Source: an uncultured SAR86 cluster bacterium
Lineage (GTDB): Bacteria; Pseudomonadota; Gammaproteobacteria; Magnimaribacterales; D2472
Direction of reading: 5' to 3'
DNA: 64,000 bases
Assembly (NCBI GenBank): GCA_902509555.1
Contig: CABWYS010000001.1
Coordinates: 62,001 to 126,000, forward strand
The notes beneath the pieces are model-generated. The model saw only the letters and a list, made by a program, of their open reading frames with translations. It was not told where the DNA came from and did no database searches. The position numbers were made by a program, and so were the translations under genes. The stretch's first letter is position 1. Each line of letters begins with the position of its first letter. This document shows positions 27,022-35,078 of this stretch, in pieces.

Positions 27022-28212
27022 TTACTTAATAATCTTCGCGACTACGCCAGCTCCGACGGTTCTTCCACCTTCTCTAATTGCAAATTTTAAACCTTCGTCC
27101 ATAGCAATTGGAGCAATAAGAGTAACTGTCATCTTGATGTTATCTCCTGGCATAACCATTTCTACACCATCAGGTAATACACAGGCACCAGTAACATCAG
27201 TAGTTCTAAAATAGAATTGCGGTCTATAATTACTAAAGAAAGGAGTGTGTCTTCCACCCTCTTCTTTGCTTAGTACATATATTTCTGCCTCAAATTCTGT
27301 ATGAGGGTTAATAGAACCCGGGGCACTTAATACCTGCCCTCTCTCTACTGCGTCTCTTTCAATACCTCTTAAAAGAACTCCGCAATTTTCACCAGCTCTT
27401 CCTTCATCAAGTGATTTTCTGAACATTTCAACGCCAGTACATGTGGTCGATGTTGTGTCTGAAATACCTACAATTTCTAATGGATCGCCAGTTTTAACAA
27501 TTCCTTGCTCAATTCTTCCTGTAACAACAGTTCCTCTTCCTGAGATTGTAAATACATCTTCTACAGGCATTAGGAAAGGCTTATCAACTTCTCTTTCTGG
27601 TTCTGGTACAAATGTATCTAAAGCTTCTACAAGCTTAGTGACCGCATCAACACCAATTTCAGAAGTATCGCCTTCCAATGCTTTTAATGCACTACCAGTA
27701 ATGATAGGTGTATCGTCGCCTGGGAAATCATACTCATCAAGAAGTTCTCTAATTTCCATTTCTACAAGTTCTTGTAACTCAGCATCATCAACTTGATCAG
27801 CCTTATTAAGGAAAACTACAATTTTAGGAACACCGACCTGACGCGCTAATAAGATGTGTTCTCTTGTTTGAGGCATAGGACCGTCTGCAGCACTTACCAC
27901 AAGGATAGCTCCATCCATCTGCGCAGCACCTGTAATCATATTTTTAACGTAATCAGCATGACCAGGACAATCTACGTGAGCGTAGTGTCTTGTTGTTGAA
28001 ACATACTCAACATGTGACGTAGCAATGGTAATACCTCGCTCTCTTTCTTCTGGAGCGTTATCAATCCCATCAAATGCAACTGCCTCACCACCATAAACTT
28101 CAGCACATACTTTAGTAAGCGCAGCAGTAAGAGTAGTTTTACCATGGTCAACGTGACCAATTGTTCCCACGTTTACGTGAGGTAACGTTCTTTCGTATTT
28201 TTCTCTAGCCAT
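27022..28212 (-). CDS. tuf: Elongation factor Tu
   Basis: [20 protein letters not shown]; 396 aa. Confidence 0.99.
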   Translation of the reverse strand: MAREKYERTLPHVNVGTIGHVDHGKTTLTAALTKVCAEVYGGEAVAFDGIDNAPEERERGITIATSHVEYVSTTRHYAHVDCPGHADYVKNMITGAAQMDGAILVVSAADGPMPQTREHILLARQVGVPKIVVFLNKADQVDDAELQELVEMEIRELLDEYDFPGDDTPIITGSALKALEGDTSEIGVDAVTKLVEALDTFVPEPEREVDKPFLMPVEDVFTISGRGTVVTGRIEQGIVKTGDPLEIVGISDTTSTTCTGVEMFRKSLDEGRAGENCGVLLRGIERDAVERGQVLSAPGSINPHTEFEAEIYVLSKEEGGRHTPFFSNYRPQFYFRTTDVTGACVLPDGVEMVMPGDNIKMTVTLIAPIAMDEGLKFAIREGGRTVGAGVVAKIIK

Positions 28213-28260
28213 TTCTTGCCTCTCTTTTTATGAAATTAACTCTAAAATTTACCTATAAAA

Positions 28261-28335
28261 TGGAGCTCATAACCGGACTTGAACCGGTGACCTCTTACTT
28301 ACCAAGCAAGTGCTCTACCGCTGAGCTATATGAGC
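28261..28335 (-). tRNA. tRNA-Thr (GGT anticodon), CCA tail encoded
   Basis: rc GCTCATATAGCTCAGCGGTAGAGCACTTGCTTGGTAAGTAAGAGGTCACCGGTTCAAGTCCGGTTATGAGCTCCA; cloverleaf, just upstream of tuf. Confidence 0.96.
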
Positions 28336-28427
28336 CCGAATTACAGTATCCAAATTTAAGGTGGCGTATTATCCCCTTAAAAATTGATAAACTCAACCTT
28401 TTTTGCAGTAAATATTCTATTAAAAAA

Positions 28428-28512
28428 TGGTGGAGGAGGCTGGATTCGAACCAACGTACTCGTAGAGAACAGATTTACAGTCTGCCGCCTTTAACCACTC
28501 GGCCACTCCTCC
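28428..28512 (-). tRNA. tRNA-Tyr (GTA anticodon), CCA tail encoded
   Basis: rc GGAGGAGTGGCCGAGTGGTTAAAGGCGGCAGACTGTAAATCTGTTCTC...GGTTCGAATCCAGCCTCCTCCACCA; long variable arm. Confidence 0.97.
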
Positions 28513-28571
28513 ATTTCAAGGGTGCTATTTTTGTTCTAGAATGAGCTGAAGTCAACTAGATTATTCATAAC

Positions 28572-29318
28572 TTGCACAAATTAACACAAAAAGAAGTTTT
28601 TAAAGGGTTAAATCTAAGAAATATAGACTTTTATCTATTAGATACAGTTGATTCAACAAATACTTTTGCAAAAGAAAAGTTACTAAACAAAGATTATCTT
28701 GTTGTGATCTCAGAACAGCAAACCGCAGGCAGAGGAAGACAAGGCAAAGAATGGTATAGCCCAGATGCAGGAAATATTTACATGACTATAAAATTTATAG
28801 ATAAGGATCCTGCTCCGCTTAGCCTTATTATTGGACTTTTAATCTCAGAGGCCATGGATTCAGTCTCAGGCCAAAAAATTAATGCAGGTCTTAAATGGCC
28901 AAATGATTTATTGATCAATAAAAAGAAAATATGTGGAATTTTAATTGAATCTGAAATGAATTCAGATGACGTTGAATTCATAATTGGCATTGGAATTAAT
29001 TATTCCTTGCCAAAAAAAGAATCATGGTGGGGGGAAATTGGCGATATTGCAGATATTCTTCCGAGAGAAAAACTAATTAATAGCATTTTACGTGGAATTA
29101 TTAATTATTCAGAGAATGGCTATAAAAATTGGAAGACTGCATGGGAAAAAAAGTGTATGCATATGGATCTAGAATTAAAAGCCGTATCAAATAATAAAAG
29201 GGATTTCGAAATTGGTATTTTTAAAGGGATTAATGAGGAAGGTAAGATGCTTTTACAAACAGAAAGTGAACTGAAGTTAATCAGCTCAGGCGAATGCTCT
29301 ATTAAAGGGGTTTATTGA
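28572..29318 (+). CDS. birA: Biotin--[acetyl-CoA-carboxylase] ligase (no N-terminal HTH domain)
   Basis: TVDSTNTFAKEKL...SEQQTAGRGRQGKEWYSPDAGNIYMT...LKWPNDLL BPL motifs; TTG start. Confidence 0.9.
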   Translation: MHKLTQKEVFKGLNLRNIDFYLLDTVDSTNTFAKEKLLNKDYLVVISEQQTAGRGRQGKEWYSPDAGNIYMTIKFIDKDPAPLSLIIGLLISEAMDSVSGQKINAGLKWPNDLLINKKKICGILIESEMNSDDVEFIIGIGINYSLPKKESWWGEIGDIADILPREKLINSILRGIINYSENGYKNWKTAWEKKCMHMDLELKAVSNNKRDFEIGIFKGINEEGKMLLQTESELKLISSGECSIKGVY

Positions 29319-29322
29319 AAAT

Positions 29323-29877
29323 ATGATACATACATTTTTTAAAACAGAGATTACTCACAAACAATCAACTTCAATAAATTCAATAGTATTTGGTGCTGGT
29401 TGCTTTTGGGGAGTTGAAAGAAAATTTTGGTCATTGCCAGGAGTGATAATGACATCGGTTGGTTATGCAGGTGGTGATCATAATAATCCAACCTATGAAC
29501 TGGTTTGTGCAGGAGTTACAGCTCACGCTGAGGTTGTAAAGATTGACTATAATCCATCTCAGATTTCTTTGGTCGATTTGCTTAAAGTTTTTTGGGAATG
29601 TCATGATCCAACACAAGGAATGAGACAAGGAAATGATATCGGAACTCAATATAGGTCAGTATGTTACTGCGAAGAGATAGAAGAATTAAATGTAATTAAG
29701 GCTAGTTTAGAAAAATATCAGGGCACTCTTTCAGCATCTAATTTAGGCTCAATTACTACTGAATTGAAAATGAACCAAGAATATTTTTTAGCGGAGGAAT
29801 ATCACCAGCAGTACTTAGACAAAAATCCAAATGGATATTGCGGGATAGGTGGCACAGGCTGCGAATTTAAAATATAA
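29323..29877 (+). CDS. msrA: Peptide methionine sulfoxide reductase MsrA
   Basis: GAGCFWGVERKFWSLPGVIMTSVGYAGG. Confidence 0.97.
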   Translation: MIHTFFKTEITHKQSTSINSIVFGAGCFWGVERKFWSLPGVIMTSVGYAGGDHNNPTYELVCAGVTAHAEVVKIDYNPSQISLVDLLKVFWECHDPTQGMRQGNDIGTQYRSVCYCEEIEELNVIKASLEKYQGTLSASNLGSITTELKMNQEYFLAEEYHQQYLDKNPNGYCGIGGTGCEFKI

Positions 29878-29904
29878 AAAAATGGCCTCAAAAGAGTCCA
29901 TTTA
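29876..29904 (-). terminator. Probable intrinsic terminator between the convergent msrA and the 243-aa ORF
   Basis: AAATGGaCTC-TTTT-GAGgCCATTT followed by TTTT on the minus strand. Confidence 0.5.
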
Positions 29905-29919
29905 AGTTAGATCATAATA

Positions 29920-30651
29920 TTAGTCTGGATTGTATTGCTGCAAACTAATTTCCATATAAGATCTTTTAAACTTAGAGTACTTATTTGCTTGGGGCGAGAA
30001 CTTAGCAAATTCATCTGAACCATACATGCCACTAAGAAATTTTAATGCGCCTTGAGGTGAACTAAAGCTTGCCCATATCTCATGGGTTATACCGTTTCCA
30101 TTATTACCTAATAAATGAGACTGAAGACCATATGCATTTGCAGACCAATCATAGTTTTCAATGCTTTTAGAAAACTTAGCCCACAAAGGAACAAATTTAT
30201 CAGGGTTGGTTACCTCATGACTCCACCTAAGCGTGACAACATTTGAAGCTGTGTCCTCTGCAAGAACCACTCCAACTGAATGTACTGTTAGTGTGTCTGA
30301 AATTATCTCAGCACCAATATCATTCATGGCTTTTCTAAATTCTCTTCCGGCTTCTGAGGTTGTGTAGATTTGACCAGATTTTACATATTGATCTTCATCT
30401 AAAAAATACCAGCTTATGCCATGTGTTGAATCGTCCCAACCATTTTGATTAATTGCAAAAAAGTCTACTTCAAATTTTTCTGCAGCTACCTCTGGCGAGG
30501 ACATATATTTATCAAAAGCTGCAAAGCATTTTTCTGGTTCTGGGCAGTTAAATAAAAAATTAGATTGATACATAGAAAAATTTTCTGGCAAATTATTTGC
30601 GCTCATATCAAAGCTAAAAATCAGAGTGGAAAGTAAGAATAGTTTTTTCAT
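29920..30651 (-). CDS. Hypothetical secreted protein, apparently two related halves
   Basis: 243-aa ORF with N-terminal signal peptide-like segment MKKLFLLSTLIFSFDMSA; family not recognised. Confidence 0.8.
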   Translation of the reverse strand: MKKLFLLSTLIFSFDMSANNLPENFSMYQSNFLFNCPEPEKCFAAFDKYMSSPEVAAEKFEVDFFAINQNGWDDSTHGISWYFLDEDQYVKSGQIYTTSEAGREFRKAMNDIGAEIISDTLTVHSVGVVLAEDTASNVVTLRWSHEVTNPDKFVPLWAKFSKSIENYDWSANAYGLQSHLLGNNGNGITHEIWASFSSPQGALKFLSGMYGSDEFAKFSPQANKYSKFKRSYMEISLQQYNPD

Positions 30652-30769
30652 AGTTTTCTCCAGTGAATAAATAATGTTTTAACTATACATGTTTTATAAA
30701 AAAATATTTTGGCTGAATGGAGCAACTTCCAACATTGAAATTATTGATGTAAAATTCCGATCTTTCCAA

Positions 30770-30845
<76 letters not shown>

Positions 30846-30856
30846 TTTTCTGATAT

Positions 30857-30961
30857 CTAGAAAAAAACTATTAATAAAAGGATTATCAACCCAAAGTAGA
30901 CAGAGGCATAGATATATCTTGCCTTTTTAAATTCTTTTTCAATCTCATTATCATTTCCCAT
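30857..30961 (-). CDS. Putative 34-aa single-TM small protein
   Basis: Not in the ORF track; MGNDNEIEKEFKKARYIYASVYFGLIILLLIVFF: charged N-terminus followed by a hydrophobic helix. Confidence 0.35.
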   Translation of the reverse strand: MGNDNEIEKEFKKARYIYASVYFGLIILLLIVFF

Positions 30962-31029
30962 TTAACAATAATATCAGATATTAGTTTAGAAAATTTTAGG
31001 TGCTTGTCTTACAGTCTTTTAAAAAATTC

Positions 31030-32148
31030 TCACTCATCGCTATTCAAAAAATTAAGAAAATCACTCCTTTTAATAGCTTCTGCTACATGCAGATGTCCAA
31101 CTCTATTCCAATGCATATCATAAGAAAAATTAAATTTTTTATTATTCAGTAGCCACTCTTGATAAAAAATAGAGTGCATATCAAGCACTGTAATATTCTT
31201 AAATTTTTGAGATTGATCTTTCATATGCTCAAATGCAAGGTTGCTAACTCGATCCATATTACGTTTTCTATTTCCCGAGTAAATAGCCTTTCTGTCTCCA
31301 TCCAAAACTAGCAGTACTGGCTTTCCAGAAACCAGGCTTTCAAGTTTATGAAGAAAAAGTTCAACTGCTCTTAGCGAATATTCTGCCCGAAGTATTTTTT
31401 GACTATCATTAAAAGCAATCTGTTCATCTAAAATATTTGACTCTCCTTGAAAATATTTTTCTACGATTCGAGACAATTGGACTTGTATCTTTAGATCTAA
31501 ATACAAATAACGAATGAAAGCGCTTTCTCTAAGAAATGATTTTATTGAATTATGCTCGAGGTCAACTCTTATTAACTGCTGATCTTCTGAAAAGTAATGA
31601 AATCCAGGATTATTTTTATATCTTAGCCAAGACTCATCAAAATCATTTTCAATAATGATGAAAATATATCCATCAGGTGCAAAATTTTCAGAAATAAATT
31701 TTGTAAATACCAGGTATTGTGACAAAGGAGAGCCACTAATACCCAGGGGATAAAAATTAATTCCTGGATTTTGAAGTGACAACCTGCCGTGAAAGGAATC
31801 TTCATTGCTTACCTGGGATGCTTCAACAAAACTATCACCGACAATTCCTACAAGATTGCTATGGATGCCAACCTTGCCTTCAAAAAAAGTATCAGTAGCA
31901 TATCCATAATTATTTATTCTTTTTTTTACTATATGTTTAAAGTTGAACCCCGTCTGTCGGGTTAAAAGATTATTACTTTGAAAATGCAAAACAGGGTTTT
32001 CTTGATTTACAGGTTGAACTTTCAATGAATCTGAAACTGGAAGAAACCTGAAAATAACTTCAAGCAAAAAGAATGTTGATAAGCACAGGTATAAAAGAAA
32101 AGCACTAAAATTTAGCAATTTCATAACCCAGAATCTATTAGTTAACAT
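31030..32148 (-). CDS. Membrane-anchored SGNH/GDSL hydrolase-like protein
   Basis: N-terminal TM; block I VGIVGDSFVEASQ and C-terminal YDMHWNRVGHLHVAEAI (D-x-x-H dyad). Confidence 0.7.
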   Translation of the reverse strand: MLTNRFWVMKLLNFSAFLLYLCLSTFFLLEVIFRFLPVSDSLKVQPVNQENPVLHFQSNNLLTRQTGFNFKHIVKKRINNYGYATDTFFEGKVGIHSNLVGIVGDSFVEASQVSNEDSFHGRLSLQNPGINFYPLGISGSPLSQYLVFTKFISENFAPDGYIFIIIENDFDESWLRYKNNPGFHYFSEDQQLIRVDLEHNSIKSFLRESAFIRYLYLDLKIQVQLSRIVEKYFQGESNILDEQIAFNDSQKILRAEYSLRAVELFLHKLESLVSGKPVLLVLDGDRKAIYSGNRKRNMDRVSNLAFEHMKDQSQKFKNITVLDMHSIFYQEWLLNNKKFNFSYDMHWNRVGHLHVAEAIKRSDFLNFLNSDE

Positions 32149-32227
32149 GATTATTTTTGAGTATTGCCTATTGTCATATACATATCAAATCCTTATGACT
32201 ATTTATGATATGCCTTAAATTATTTTT

Positions 32228-32242
32228 TGGCATAAGAATTGC
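32228..32242 (+). promoter_or_regulatory. Sigma-54-like -24/-12 promoter element
   Basis: TGGCATAAGAATTGC, matching TGGCACG-N4-TTGC at 9/11 consensus positions with exact GG-GC spacing. Confidence 0.45.
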
Positions 32243-32253
32243 ATTTATATCGA

Positions 32254-32376
32254 TGTACGTTAAGCATTCTTTCTTTTCCCCTAAATAGAAGTTGAATACA
32301 AATTCACATAAAATGCTTAGCGTACTTTTCCCCCTAAGAATATTGAAGGGTCTTTCATTAGGCCCTTCATTTTTTC
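32254..32376 (+). ncRNA. Candidate small RNA, ~120 nt, unassigned family
   Basis: 14-bp inverted repeat GTACGTTAAGCATT (32255-32268)/AATGCTTAGCGTAC (32312-32325), duplicated CTTTTCCCC(C)TAA, terminator at 3' end, promoter-like element upstream; no plausible ORF. Confidence 0.55.
32344..32375 (+). terminator. Intrinsic terminator (plus strand)
   Basis: TGAAGGGTC-TTTCATTA-GGCCCTTCA followed by TTTTTT. Confidence 0.85.
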
Positions 32377-34968
32377 TTAAAGATTAAATTCTGCAGTAAG
32401 ATTTATTAATCGACCCCTTGGGTCATGTACTTTGGTATCAAAACTAAAGTCAGGAGCGTCATATAATAATGGAGCTTTCTTATCAAAAGCATTGATAATC
32501 CCTAGACCCACCTCCATTTCACCCAATGAAAACTGAAAAGATTTTTTTATTGAAAAGTCATGCACTAAAAATGATTTGACATAGTTTGTGTAACCAAGGC
32601 TGATCGCAGATGAAGGGATCTGACGCTCATTTGAATACCCTTTGACATACCTTGTATTCATTCCCATCACCAAATCATTGATTGCCCAGCTTAAAAATGT
32701 ATTCAATCGCAATTTTGGCAGTGAATGCGTATGCGCATCGTAGTTGAACTTGCCCACTCTGTTGACCATAATTGAGCGAACTCCCTGATCCCCTGCTTCA
32801 CTATCCTCAGGCGTTAAAAATTCAGAAAATTGAGTTGCCTTAATCGAATAATTAAAGTCACCATATTGAGTGGCTTTAAAGAAATTTATCTCTGCATCTA
32901 TGCCATTAATTTCAGTTTTTTCTTCGTTGAAATATGAGGTGCTTACTGCTATCAACTCTCCAAATTGATTTCTAGTTATGCTGGTCGCATAAGGATTTGT
33001 ATTTAATAACACCTGAGCGCTCTCTGCTTCAATTCGATCATTATAATTTATAGCCCAATAATCAATGGTTAGATTTACTTCTTTAATAATCTTCCATATA
33101 AATCCCAAACTAATATTTTTTGAAGTTGCAGACTTTAAGTTTGGATTTCCTAAAACTGCCAAACGAACAAATGGAGAATCATCTATATCTCTAACACTTC
33201 CAAGACGAATTTCAGAGGAGAACATTTGAGCCATCGAAGGAGCTGTAAAAGAAGTACCGAAAGAACCTCTTAATAAAAAATTTCTTAAGGCTGAGTACTT
33301 AAATGAGAATTTTGGATCAAATGACGATTCATTATCCAGTCTTTCATAGCGACCAGATAAAATTAAGTCCAATGCATTGCCAAAATTTTTATTTGCTTCA
33401 AAGAAAACAGCTTGTTTATTTCTGCTGGTGTTAACGTTTGTCCCGCCACCCAAAAATAATAAATCTGCACCTTTGGTTAATTTTCCAGTGGAATCAAACG
33501 CAACTCTGCTCATTTCAGAATAATTAATTTGCAAATCCTCTGCATTAAACTGAAAACCTAAAGCAAAGTTCGTTCCATTCTTTTGGCCTCTCAAAATTCC
33601 ATCCAAGGATATAAGACTGCCAGTCTTAGTTGAAGTCTCAGAGCCTTTTATGTAATCAATTAAAGTTGCTGAATTTTCTAAAGGTAAAAATATATTCCAC
33701 TGCTCATCACCATTTGGACCACCTTGCCCCAAAATTGCAGCCTCAAACCTTGATTCAATGGTATCCGGTCGATTGTGCTCATTCTCATGTTCGCTTGCAG
33801 TTAGAGACAGTTCAAAATCTAAATTCTGAGAAATATCAAAAATTAATCTATTACTAAAATGATATTGAAAAATGGCCTTGGGTGAATTGGGTGATGGGAA
33901 TGCAGAACCCAAAGGTCTGCCATACCAAATCACTGGTACGTTGAATGGACTGCCCCCCTGTCCTGGGAAAATTTTCTTAGATAAATATGATAGAGCTGGA
34001 TAAGATGGGGATTGTGGATTGTCATTCACATCAATTTTGGCCATCAGCACAGTGGCTGAATAATCAATCTTTGAACTAGATCTTGTAAAGTGCAGATATC
34101 CTTTTAGGTGATCCTCATCATTGACTATATTGAACCGCTCGCCATATAAAAATTTACATCTTGGTCCAGCCAACACGCCTCCATTTTCAACACAATTTGG
34201 ATCAGGGATTGTTTGATTTTTATTATAACTTCCAGCATATATGCCAGAAGCTACTGAATCTGCTTGAGTAACTTTAAAGCTATTCCCCAGACCGCTTAGA
34301 CCCAATTCAGCAAACTTGGGAATGCTTGAAGCATTTAGAGGAGATTTGTTCAAGGAGCTCAAGGCAAATACATAGTTTCCTCCCAAAGTCTCACCTCCAA
34401 CAAGCATGCCTAAAGAATTATCCCTTTGATCATGGTTACTAGTTTTCTGACTGCCAAGCGCAAGGCGTATGCCATTAAATTGTTGATATGTTTGAAAATT
34501 AATAACTCCTGCTACAGCATCAGAGCCATAAAGTGAAGTAGCTCCATCTTTTAGGATCTCAATTCTGTTAAGAGCTATTTCAGGAATAATATTTATATCA
34601 ATATAGCCCTCGCCTTCGTCTGAGGGTGTACCAGAATGGGTCTGGCGTTTTTTATTAATCAACACAAGGGTTGATGCATGATCCATTCCACGTAAAGTGA
34701 TGTTTGCCATTCCCTGGTCAACACCGTCCAAAGCATTCGTTTGAAAGTTAGAACCTGAGGCAATGCTTAAATATTTACTAAGTTCAGCAACAGTGGTTAC
34801 TCTCAAATTTTTAAACTCCTCAGCTGAAATAATATCTACCGGTGAGGCATTCACTTCACTAGATTCTAAATATGAAGCTACTGAAATAATTTCCTCAGTT
34901 TCTTGGGCTAAAACAAAATTATTGGCAAAGGTGAAAAGGAAGAATGTAATTAAAATTCTCAAGTTCAT
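32377..34968 (-). CDS. TonB-dependent receptor
   Basis: 863 aa; plug domain (SPVDIISAEEFKNLRVTTVAELSKYL...NITLRGM...VLINKKRQ...IEILKDGATSLYGSDAVAGVINF), C-terminal beta strand ending in F-N-L. Confidence 0.93.
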   Translation of the reverse strand: MNLRILITFFLFTFANNFVLAQETEEIISVASYLESSEVNASPVDIISAEEFKNLRVTTVAELSKYLSIASGSNFQTNALDGVDQGMANITLRGMDHASTLVLINKKRQTHSGTPSDEGEGYIDINIIPEIALNRIEILKDGATSLYGSDAVAGVINFQTYQQFNGIRLALGSQKTSNHDQRDNSLGMLVGGETLGGNYVFALSSLNKSPLNASSIPKFAELGLSGLGNSFKVTQADSVASGIYAGSYNKNQTIPDPNCVENGGVLAGPRCKFLYGERFNIVNDEDHLKGYLHFTRSSSKIDYSATVLMAKIDVNDNPQSPSYPALSYLSKKIFPGQGGSPFNVPVIWYGRPLGSAFPSPNSPKAIFQYHFSNRLIFDISQNLDFELSLTASEHENEHNRPDTIESRFEAAILGQGGPNGDEQWNIFLPLENSATLIDYIKGSETSTKTGSLISLDGILRGQKNGTNFALGFQFNAEDLQINYSEMSRVAFDSTGKLTKGADLLFLGGGTNVNTSRNKQAVFFEANKNFGNALDLILSGRYERLDNESSFDPKFSFKYSALRNFLLRGSFGTSFTAPSMAQMFSSEIRLGSVRDIDDSPFVRLAVLGNPNLKSATSKNISLGFIWKIIKEVNLTIDYWAINYNDRIEAESAQVLLNTNPYATSITRNQFGELIAVSTSYFNEEKTEINGIDAEINFFKATQYGDFNYSIKATQFSEFLTPEDSEAGDQGVRSIMVNRVGKFNYDAHTHSLPKLRLNTFLSWAINDLVMGMNTRYVKGYSNERQIPSSAISLGYTNYVKSFLVHDFSIKKSFQFSLGEMEVGLGIINAFDKKAPLLYDAPDFSFDTKVHDPRGRLINLTAEFNL

Positions 34969-35013
34969 GCAGCAAGTAATTAATAATTTTTAAATGATTA
35001 TACGTATTTTATA

Positions 35014-35053
35014 AATAAAAAAACCGGAAACTATTTGATAATAGTTTCCGGTT
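35014..35053 (-). terminator. Intrinsic terminator of the znuD-like gene
   Basis: Perfect 13-bp stem AACCGGAAACTAT/ATAGTTTCCGGTT, followed on the minus strand by TTTTTTATTTAT. Confidence 0.85.
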
Positions 35054-35078
35054 GTTAATGCCTATTTTGATGAAATAA

